Positions 1-4,943 of a DNA stretch of 18,616 nt are shown here, piece by piece; position 1 is the stretch's first letter; each line of letters opens with the position of its first letter. A program made the position numbers and the translations under genes. The notes beneath the pieces were generated by a model, which saw nothing but the letters and a program-made list of their open reading frames with translations, did not search any database and was not told where the DNA came from. Source of the DNA: Frankiaceae bacterium (lineage in GTDB: Bacteria > Actinomycetota > Actinomycetes > JAFAQI01); NCBI GenBank assembly GCA_030840545.1, contig JAVEEH010000148.1, positions 1 through 18,616 on the forward strand. The letters run 5' to 3'.

Positions 1-26
1 GGGCCGGCCCCACCGGGTGTTACGGA

Positions 27-32
27 TAGATT
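27..32 (+). promoter_or_regulatory. Likely -10 box (TAGATT) of murI
   Basis: TAGATT fits the actinobacterial TANNNT -10 consensus and ends 7 nt before the GTG at 40, which would give a leaderless or nearly leaderless murI transcript. The -35 region would fall at the very edge of the window and is not recognisable. The alternative TTG start at 31 lies inside this box, one reason to prefer the GTG. Confidence 0.4.
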
Positions 33-39
33 GCAGGGC

Positions 40-870
40 GTGGACGCGCCGATCGGGATCTTCGACAGCGGGGTCGGAGGTCTCACCGTGGCTCGGGCCG
101 TCCTGGACCAGCTGCCGCACGAGCCGGTCGTCTATGTCGGTGACACGGCGCACTGCCCCTACGGCCCGCGGCCGATCGCCGAGGTGCGCGGGTTCGCGCT
201 CGACGTGATGGACCACCTGGTCGAGGAGCACCAGGTCAAGCTCCTCGTCATCGCGTGCAACGCCGCCTCGAGCGCGTGCCTGCGCGACGCGCGGGAACGT
301 TACGCAATGCCGGTGGTCGAGGTCATCAACCCGGCCGTACGCCGCGCGGTCGCGGCGACCCGCAACAAGCGGGTCGGCGTCATCGGCACGAAGGCGACCA
401 TCACCAGCCGGTCCTACGACGACGCGTTCGCGGCGGCTCCGGACATCGAGCTGACGACGGCCGCCTGCCCGCGGTTCGTCGAGTTCGTCGAGCAGGGCGA
501 CACGTGGGGCGGCGAGCTGCTCGCGGCCGCGCAGGAATACCTGGCTCCGATTGTCGAGGCCGGGTGCGACACGCTCGTCCTCGGCTGCACGCACTACCCG
601 CTGCTGACCGGTGTCATCTCCTACGTCGTCGGCGAACAGGTAACCCTCGTGTCGAGTGCTGAGGAGACGGCCAAGGACGTCTACCGCGAGCTCGCCGGCG
701 ACGACCTCTTCCGCGCCGAGTCCCTGCCCGCGCCGGTGCACCGTTTCCTGGCCACCGGTGACCCCGAGCCGTTCCAGCGCCTGGGCCGGCGCTTTCTCGG
801 CCCCGAGATCGGCGATGTCGCCCGCGCGGAGCGGTCACCGCAGCTGCTGACCGGTGGGTCGCGCACATGA
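40..870 (+). CDS. murI: Glutamate racemase
   Basis: This enzyme interconverts L- and D-glutamate in the cytoplasm and supplies D-glutamate for the peptidoglycan stem peptide. From the GTG at 40 it is 276 residues, the usual family length, and begins VDAPIGIFDSGVGG, carrying the conserved Asp-Ser near residue 9. The two catalytic cysteines are visible: Cys73 in ACNAASS and Cys183 in LGCTHYPLL. The first motif has Ala where many family members have Thr (ACNTAS). A TTG at 31 would add three residues but sits within the probable -10 box. The gene heads an operon: its TGA overlaps the ATG of the next gene (ATGA). The function is firmly recognised; only the start is uncertain. Confidence 0.95.
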   Translation: MDAPIGIFDSGVGGLTVARAVLDQLPHEPVVYVGDTAHCPYGPRPIAEVRGFALDVMDHLVEEHQVKLLVIACNAASSACLRDARERYAMPVVEVINPAVRRAVAATRNKRVGVIGTKATITSRSYDDAFAAAPDIELTTAACPRFVEFVEQGDTWGGELLAAAQEYLAPIVEAGCDTLVLGCTHYPLLTGVISYVVGEQVTLVSSAEETAKDVYRELAGDDLFRAESLPAPVHRFLATGDPEPFQRLGRRFLGPEIGDVARAERSPQLLTGGSRT

Positions 871-1616
871 AGCTGACCGTCCTCGGCTGCGCCGGCACGT
901 TCCCCGGGCCGGAGTCGGCCTGTTCGTCGTACCTGCTCGAACAGGACGGCTTCCGGCTGCTCGTCGACGCGGGCAACGGCTCGACCGGCATGCTGCAGCG
1001 CTCGATCGGTCTGCTGGACATCGACGCGGTGCTGATCAGCCACCTGCACGGCGACCACTACCTCGATCTCGTCACCTACACCTACGCGCGCCGTTATCAC
1101 CCGGCCGGCGCCTCGGCGTCTTTGCCGGTCTACGGTCCGAGCGACATCCGGGCGCACCTCGCCGGCGCGTTCGGACGACCGGTCGGCGACCTGCTCGACG
1201 AGGTCTACGAGTTCCGTCCGATCGCGCGTCCGGGCCGCATCGGCATCGGTCCCTTTGAGATCGACCTCGCCCGGGTGAACCACCCGGTGGAGACCTATGG
1301 CATGCGGCTGGCCGCCGGCGGCCGCACACTCACCTACAGCGCCGACACGGGCAACAGCGACGAGCTCGTCAAGCTGGCCCGCGAGACGGACCTGTTCCTG
1401 TGCGAGGCGTCCTACCTCGACGGCGAGGACAACCCACCGGACATCCACCTGACCGGCCGGGAGGCCGCCGAGCACGCCACCCGGGCGGATGTGCGCCGCC
1501 TGCTGCTCACCCACCTGGTGCCGTGGGGCGACCCGGAACGTACGCTCGGCGACGCGCAGGCCGGCTACGACGGCGAGATCGTCGTCGCTGCCGCCGGCGC
1601 CGTGTTCGACGTCTGA
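867..1616 (+). CDS. MBL-fold metallo-hydrolase, Rv1339-like (putative cyclic nucleotide phosphodiesterase)
   Basis: A 249-residue metallo-beta-lactamase-fold hydrolase. The metal-binding motif HLHGDH lies at residues 59-64 (His59, His61, Asp63, His64). Further likely ligands are His139 in NHPVETYG, the Asp in YSADTGN near residue 159, and the His in LLLTHLVPWGD near residue 212. No signal peptide is seen, so it should be cytoplasmic. The position between murI and rph matches that of Mycobacterium tuberculosis Rv1339, reported as an atypical cAMP phosphodiesterase; carrying that activity over is inference. Its ATG overlaps the murI stop by 4 nt, implying translational coupling. An RNase Z-type role is the main alternative but is less likely, since true RNase Z is longer and has an exosite arm. 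Confidence 0.85.
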   Translation: MKLTVLGCAGTFPGPESACSSYLLEQDGFRLLVDAGNGSTGMLQRSIGLLDIDAVLISHLHGDHYLDLVTYTYARRYHPAGASASLPVYGPSDIRAHLAGAFGRPVGDLLDEVYEFRPIARPGRIGIGPFEIDLARVNHPVETYGMRLAAGGRTLTYSADTGNSDELVKLARETDLFLCEASYLDGEDNPPDIHLTGREAAEHATRADVRRLLLTHLVPWGDPERTLGDAQAGYDGEIVVAAAGAVFDV

Positions 1617-1643
1617 GTCGTCTGCCTCGAGGGGTTCGCCCGC

Positions 1644-2402
1644 ATGTCCCGTCCGGACGGTCGCAAGGCCGACGAGCTGCGCCCGGTGACGATCACGCGC
1701 GACTGGCTCGACCACGCCGAGGGCTCGGTGCTCATCGAGTTCGGCAAGACCCGTGTCCTCGTCGCCGCCTCGGTGACGCAGGGAGTGCCGCGCTGGCGGC
1801 AGGGCAGCGGACTCGGCTGGGTCACCGCCGAGTACGCGATGCTTCCGCGCGCGACGCACACCCGCTCCGACCGCGAGTCGGTCAAGGGCCGGCTCGGCGG
1901 GCGGACGCACGAGATCTCGCGCCTCGTCGGCAGGTCGTTGCGTGCCTGCATCAACTACAAGGGCCTCGGCGAGAACACCATCGTGCTCGACTGCGACGTG
2001 CTGCAGGCCGACGGTGGGACCCGGACGGCGGCGATCACCGGCGCCTACGTGGCTCTCGCGGACGCCGTCGCCTACCTGCGTGACCGCGGTGCGCTCGCAG
2101 GCGAGCCGTTGACGTCGTCGGTCGCTGCGGTCTCCGTAGGGCTGTTCGCGGACGGCCCCCGTCTCGACCTCTGCTATGAGGAGGACGTGGCGGCCGAGAC
2201 GGACATGAACGTCGTCTGCACCGGTGACGGACGCTTCGTCGAGGTGCAGGGCACCGCTGAGGGTGAGCCGTTCGACCGGTCGCTGCTCGACGGCCTGCTC
2301 GACCTCGGCGTGCACGGGTGTGCGGAGCTGACGATGCTGCAAACCCAGGCTCTGTCCGGCTCCCGCCGACCGCGGAGCAGCACCGACCCGACCGGCATGT
2401 GA
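1644..2402 (+). CDS. rph: Ribonuclease PH
   Basis: A phosphorolytic 3'-5' exoribonuclease that trims tRNA precursors to the mature 3' end, normally a hexameric ring. The 252-residue product starts MSRPDGRKADELRPVTI, the conserved N-terminus. It contains PRWRQGSGLGWVTAEYAMLPR (residues 49-69), GRTHEISRLVGR (86-97), the phosphate-binding DGGTRTAA (123-130) and the acidic active-site stretch YEEDVAAETDMN. Length and motifs are complete. It follows the metallo-hydrolase by 27 nt, with GAGGGG 9 nt before the ATG as a plausible ribosome binding site. Its stop overlaps the GTG of rdgB. Neighbouring murI and rdgB fit the usual actinobacterial order. Confidence 0.96.
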   Translation: MSRPDGRKADELRPVTITRDWLDHAEGSVLIEFGKTRVLVAASVTQGVPRWRQGSGLGWVTAEYAMLPRATHTRSDRESVKGRLGGRTHEISRLVGRSLRACINYKGLGENTIVLDCDVLQADGGTRTAAITGAYVALADAVAYLRDRGALAGEPLTSSVAAVSVGLFADGPRLDLCYEEDVAAETDMNVVCTGDGRFVEVQGTAEGEPFDRSLLDGLLDLGVHGCAELTMLQTQALSGSRRPRSSTDPTGM

Positions 2403-3112
2403 GCACGCGCGTCGTGCTCGCCACACGCAACGCGCACAAGGTGGCGGAGCTCCGCCGGATCCTGATGCCCTACGTCGATGGTGTGGAGCTGCTCGGTCTC
2501 GACGAGCTGCCGGACATCGCTGAGGTGGCGGAGACCGGCGCGACGTTCGCCGACAACGCCCTGCTGAAGGCGCGCGCTGTCGCCGAGCAGACCGGGCTGG
2601 TCGCGGTCGCGGACGACAGCGGCCTGGCGGTCGACGCCCTCAACGGGATGCCCGGCGTGCTTTCGGCCCGCTGGTCGGGCATGCACGGCGACGACGACGG
2701 CAACCTGCGGCTGGTGCTCGCACAGCTCCGCGATGTCCTCGACGATCGGCGCGGGGCTGCGTTCGTGTGTGCAGCGGCGGCGGTGGCACCCGACGGTCGT
2801 GAAGTCGTCGCGACCGGACGGCTGGAGGGGGTCCTGACCCACGCGGCGCGGGGGTCAGGGGGCTTCGGTTACGACCCGATCTTCCAGCCGGTGGGGGAGC
2901 AGCGGACGACGGCGGAGCTGTCAGCTGGAGACAAGGACGCGATCAGCCACCGGGGCCTGGCTTTCCGTGCGCTGGGGCCGCTGCTGCGGGAGCTGCTGCT
3001 CCTCCCACCAGCGCGCCACGCCCAGCAGGACAGCCGTGAACAGTCCGACGCAGGTGAACAGCTCGGCCATGACAACGCTCCTGTCCGTGATCGTGCGAAC
3101 CCGACTAACTAA
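2399..3112 (+). CDS. rdgB: XTP/dITP diphosphatase (non-canonical purine NTP pyrophosphatase)
   Basis: A Ham1/RdgB family enzyme that hydrolyses dITP, dITP-like and XTP nucleotides to monophosphates and keeps damaged purines out of nucleic acids. The GTG at 2399 overlaps the rph stop (GTGA) and gives VSTRVVLATRNAHKVAEL, the family N-terminus with the substrate-binding TRNxHK. ADDSGLAVDALNG lies at residues 71-83, GFGYDPIF at 155-162 and ISHRGLAFRAL at 182-192. The family usually ends near residue 200. Here the frame runs on for about 37 polar residues (201-237) to the stop at 3112, opposite a small - strand ORF, so this tail is either a real extension or a by-product of that overlap. The reading frame extends upstream within rph, but that part does not resemble the family. 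Confidence 0.93.
   Translation: MSTRVVLATRNAHKVAELRRILMPYVDGVELLGLDELPDIAEVAETGATFADNALLKARAVAEQTGLVAVADDSGLAVDALNGMPGVLSARWSGMHGDDDGNLRLVLAQLRDVLDDRRGAAFVCAAAAVAPDGREVVATGRLEGVLTHAARGSGGFGYDPIFQPVGEQRTTAELSAGDKDAISHRGLAFRALGPLLRELLLLPPARHAQQDSREQSDAGEQLGHDNAPVRDRANPTN
2921..3070 (-). CDS. Possible small single-pass membrane protein (49 aa), antisense to the rdgB 3' end
   Basis: A 49-codon ORF beginning MAELFTCVGLFTAVLLGVAR, with one hydrophobic helix (about residues 4-19) followed by WWEEQQ and a polar tail. It resembles no family I recognise. Four points support it as a gene. AGGAG lies 7 nt before the ATG. TTTACA-N16-TAACTT, a good promoter match, lies upstream. An AT-rich intergenic patch surrounds that promoter, which is unusual in this sequence. 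The overlapping rdgB frame here encodes only an atypical tail. It sits downstream of, and on the same strand as, the HicB-like gene. The whole ORF overlaps rdgB on the opposite strand, so it could still be fortuitous. Confidence 0.5.
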   Translation of the reverse strand: MAELFTCVGLFTAVLLGVARWWEEQQLPQQRPQRTESQAPVADRVLVSS

Positions 3113-3113
3113 A

Positions 3114-3156
3114 CCAAGTTACTTATCCAAGTTACCACAGATTAGCGGGATGTAAA
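3114..3156 (-). promoter_or_regulatory. Probable promoter with operator-like direct repeats for the small membrane ORF
   Basis: Read on the - strand, TTTACA (3156-3151) is followed after 16 nt by TAACTT (3134-3129), a near-consensus -35/-10 pair. The 9-mer GTAACTTGG occurs twice (3135-3127 and 3122-3114), 13 bp apart, one copy over the -10 and one at the predicted start site. This arrangement is typical of a repressor-binding region. The predicted leader to the ATG at 3070 is about 52 nt. No regulator for it is evident nearby. Confidence 0.5.
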
Positions 3157-3170
3157 CACCGAGCGGAGCG

Positions 3171-3192
3171 GGCCGCTGGAGCGTCAGCGGCC
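3171..3192 (-). terminator. Stem-loop at the end of the HicB-like gene
   Basis: GGCCGCTG-gagcgt-CAGCGGCC is a perfect 8-bp inverted repeat with a 6-nt loop that includes the stop codon of the HicB-like gene. There is no clear U-tract after it on the - strand, so it is only a possible weak intrinsic terminator or mRNA 3' stabiliser. Confidence 0.35.
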
Positions 3193-3381
3193 GCGGACAT
3201 CCAGCAGGACCTGCACGGTGTCCAGGGCGAGGTCGGCGCCGCGGGCGATCGCCACCCGGGCTGCCTCGGGGACGTCCTCGAGGCGGTCGACGACGAGCGC
3301 GAGGTCGGGCACGTCGGGCACAGTGATCTCCCACTGCCCGGCCCGGCGGCGACAGGTCACCGTGAATGTTGGCTCGCTCAT
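3184..3381 (-). CDS. Solitary HicB-like protein (65 aa)
   Basis: The 65-residue product runs from MSEPTFTVTCRRRAGQWEIT to a C-terminal LLDVRGR. The pattern, a beta strand with basic residues, then GQWEITVPDVPDLALV, a turn and an amphipathic helix (EAARVAIARGADL), matches the partial RNase H-like fold of HicB-type antitoxins and their stand-alone relatives. No HicA-type double-stranded RNA-binding toxin ORF is adjacent, and there is no added DNA-binding domain. It is therefore better described as an orphan HicB-fold protein than as part of a toxin-antitoxin pair. The start at 3381 was chosen because the longer upstream frame is basic and low-complexity and overlaps the divergent gene. No strong ribosome binding site is visible. 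Confidence 0.65.
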   Translation of the reverse strand: MSEPTFTVTCRRRAGQWEITVPDVPDLALVVDRLEDVPEAARVAIARGADLALDTVQVLLDVRGR

Positions 3382-3456
3382 GACGAGTCGAGGGTTTCGA
3401 CAAGTCGATGGCCGTTCCTGCCCGAACGGCCCAGTCTCGCGCCCGGTCGCGCCTTC

Positions 3457-3462
3457 TACGAT
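3457..3462 (+). promoter_or_regulatory. Likely -10 box (TACGAT), leaderless arrangement
   Basis: TACGAT ends exactly 6 nt before the ATG at 3469, so transcription would begin at or next to the start codon. No Shine-Dalgarno sequence is present, which agrees with a leaderless mRNA. The 87-nt gap is shared with the divergent HicB-like gene. Confidence 0.5.
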
Positions 3463-3468
3463 CAGGCG

Positions 3469-3936
3469 ATGACGGGGCCAGCGCCGGTGATCGACCCGGC
3501 GCGAGCTGTTCGTCGTATCGCCGTCGCCGTGCTGCTGGCCGTCGCCGTTGCCGCCGGCCTGGCGCTCGCGCTCGGACTCCACCATGCCGGTCCGCGAGCG
3601 GTGGCCGACCGCACGCCGTCGATCTTTCCCGCGACCCTCACCGACGGTGGCTTCCTCCAAGGTCAAGCCCGGCTCGTGTCCGCGCGGGCCCGACCGGCCA
3701 CCACGAGAGCGGTCGCGATCGACCTCACGGTCCCGATCGGTTCGACGGTCTACCTGGTCGGCCGGTGCGACGCCGGCCGGCTAAAGCTCGTCGTCGAGGG
3801 CACGCGCAGCGACGGTGTGTGCTCGGGCAGACCAAGTGGCGTGATGGCACTGAAGGTGACCCGTCGATCGATCCACATCTCGGCGATCGTGTCAGCGACG
3901 CAGCGTTCGTGGTGGGGCGTGGCGATCTACCGTTGA
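3469..3936 (+). CDS. Membrane-anchored hypothetical protein (155 aa)
   Basis: I do not recognise a family. The product has a short basic N-terminus (PARAVRR), one hydrophobic segment at about residues 17-37 (IAVAVLLAVAVAAGLALALG) and an extracytoplasmic part of about 115 residues rich in beta-forming sequence. Two cysteines, Cys100 and Cys118, could form a disulfide outside the membrane. The segment could be a signal anchor or an uncleaved signal peptide. The ATG at 3469 is supported by the leaderless -10 box just upstream. It stands alone between the divergent HicB-like gene and a tRNA. Leu105 is encoded by CTA, a rare codon here that the adjacent tRNA would read. Confidence 0.75.
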   Translation: MTGPAPVIDPARAVRRIAVAVLLAVAVAAGLALALGLHHAGPRAVADRTPSIFPATLTDGGFLQGQARLVSARARPATTRAVAIDLTVPIGSTVYLVGRCDAGRLKLVVEGTRSDGVCSGRPSGVMALKVTRRSIHISAIVSATQRSWWGVAIYR

Positions 3937-3982
3937 CCGCCTACGACGCGAATCTGTCGTTCAATGGAGTGTCGGCTTCGAC

Positions 3983-4055
3983 GGGGTCGTAGCCCAACGG
4001 CAGAGGCACGTGTCTTAGGAGCACGCCAGTGTGGGTTCGAATCCCACCGACCCCA
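3983..4055 (+). tRNA. tRNA with anticodon UAG (Leu by anticodon) in an unusual class I cloverleaf
   Basis: A complete cloverleaf of 73 nt can be drawn. The acceptor stem is GGGGTCG (3983-3989) with CGACCCC (4048-4054). A 3-bp D stem GCC/GGC closes a 10-nt loop with the conserved GG. The anticodon stem is CGTGT/GCACG (one T-G pair) around the loop CTTAGGA. A 5-nt variable region follows, then a T arm GTGGG-TTCGAAT-CCCAC, and the discriminator is A4055. CCA is not encoded, as is common in actinobacteria. The anticodon UAG (4016-4018) reads CUA/CUG, and G36-G37 would make it a TrmD substrate. Bacterial tRNA-Leu should have a long variable arm of 10 nt or more and about 85 nt, so the amino acid charged onto this tRNA is uncertain. 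Confidence 0.8.
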
Positions 4056-4061
4056 CCCTCT

Positions 4062-4145
4062 CCGCGCGCGGTCTCGAAACGCTCGCCACGCGGACTCCGC
4101 TTCGCTCCGACCGCTAGTGCTCGCTGCCTTCGAGACCGCGCGCGG
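4062..4145. repeat. Long imperfect palindrome (REP-like element) downstream of the tRNA
   Basis: The 17-mer CCGCGCGCGGTCTCGAA (4062-4078) is matched by its exact reverse complement at 4129-4145, separated by 50 nt that contain further short inverted motifs (CGGA...TCCG, repeated GCTCGC). The composition, with TTCGAGAC-type ends and GCTCGCT/TCGCTCC interior, resembles the dispersed intergenic palindromes common in GC-rich actinobacterial genomes. It could also act as a 3' hairpin for the tRNA transcript. The remaining bases up to 4222 show nothing else recognisable. Confidence 0.6.
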
Positions 4146-4222
4146 GCGGTTGACCGGCGAACTATCGCGAAACGGCCGAACCGCAGACCCGATTAGGTCA
4201 GACTCGGCGGCGTGGAGCGGGC

Positions 4223-4891
4223 GTGAGGGGCGGGCGGGCGCGGCTGGTCGTCCTCGCCGCGGTCGGAGCCGTCGCGTTCCTCGGAACCCCGTCCGTTCCG
4301 GCCGCGCCGCACCGCAGCGCGCCGACGAACGTCGATGACCCGCTCGCGGTCTACTTCCGTCCGGACGCCGTCGGACGATCCCAGCTGGCTCTTGCGATCA
4401 CGGCCTGCGGGACCGAACGCTGGACAGTCAAAACCGGCACGGACGACGACCGGCATCGGGTGAGCACGACGGTACGCGACGTCTCGATCAAGTTCCTGCG
4501 CGGTCGCTCGACGCCGGCGACGAAGCCGCAGACCGGCCGGGTGGCGCCGGTCGAGACGACGATCTACCGCGTGCAGGCCCGCCTGCGAAAGTACGTCCGT
4601 GAGAACGACGGCGACTACCACCTCGTCCTCGTCGACCGAGCCGGGCGCAGCATCGTCGCTGAGATCCCGGCGCCGAGCTGTGTCGGATCCATCAGCCCGT
4701 TCAAGGCCGCGATCCGTTCGGTTCGCGCGCGCATGGACGACCATTACACCGTGACCACCGGCTTCAAGACGGCTAACCGCGCGGTCGTCGTACGCGGCAT
4801 TGGGTTCTTCGACTACTTCCACGGCCAGACCGGTATGGCGCCCAACGACCTCGAGCTGCATCCTGTGATCGGCTTGCGGTTCCTCAGCTGA
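4223..4891 (+). CDS. Secreted hypothetical protein (222 aa)
   Basis: A GTG start at 4223 is preceded by GGAG with 5-nt spacing. The N-terminus is a plausible Sec signal peptide: basic MRGGRAR, a hydrophobic core LVVLAAVGAVAFL, and likely cleavage after VPAAP near residue 29. The mature part holds a middle stretch YRVQARLRKYVRENDGDYHL (residues 115-134), an IVAEIPAPSCV segment (144-154) and a C-terminal FFDYFHGQTG followed by APNDLELHP (195-214). This spacing is one I associate with an uncharacterised secreted family found in several phyla, and I know of no assigned activity. Cys62 and Cys153 may pair. A secreted beta-propeller gene follows after 52 nt, so the two may be co-expressed. Confidence 0.8.
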   Translation: MRGGRARLVVLAAVGAVAFLGTPSVPAAPHRSAPTNVDDPLAVYFRPDAVGRSQLALAITACGTERWTVKTGTDDDRHRVSTTVRDVSIKFLRGRSTPATKPQTGRVAPVETTIYRVQARLRKYVRENDGDYHLVLVDRAGRSIVAEIPAPSCVGSISPFKAAIRSVRARMDDHYTVTTGFKTANRAVVVRGIGFFDYFHGQTGMAPNDLELHPVIGLRFLS

Positions 4892-4943
4892 CGCAGGAAT
4901 TCGGACATCCGCGGCGAAGTCGTCGCCGACGAAAGGTGTGCTC

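Noticed and set aside
867..1616. Metallo-hydrolase as RNase Z
   Set aside because: The motif is compatible, but the length is shorter than typical RNase Z, no exosite arm is seen, and the gene order fits Rv1339-type proteins better.
681..2426. 581-codon - strand ORF across murI, the metallo-hydrolase and rph
   Set aside because: It lies fully opposite three well-recognised genes, has Arg/Gly/Ala/Asp-rich low-complexity sequence, and reflects the lack of stop codons antisense to GC-rich coding DNA.
3983..4055. tRNA 3' end as an integration site for a mobile element
   Set aside because: No second copy of the T-arm/acceptor sequence occurs in the window and no integrase is present.
3964..4338. 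124-codon ORF running through the tRNA and palindrome
   Set aside because: It spans a structured tRNA gene and an intergenic palindrome; the protein is Arg-rich and featureless.
4912..4928. CGGCGA-N5-TCGCCG hairpin before the propeller gene
   Set aside because: Short GC-rich inverted repeats of this size are expected by chance in such DNA, and there is no T-tract or other regulatory context.
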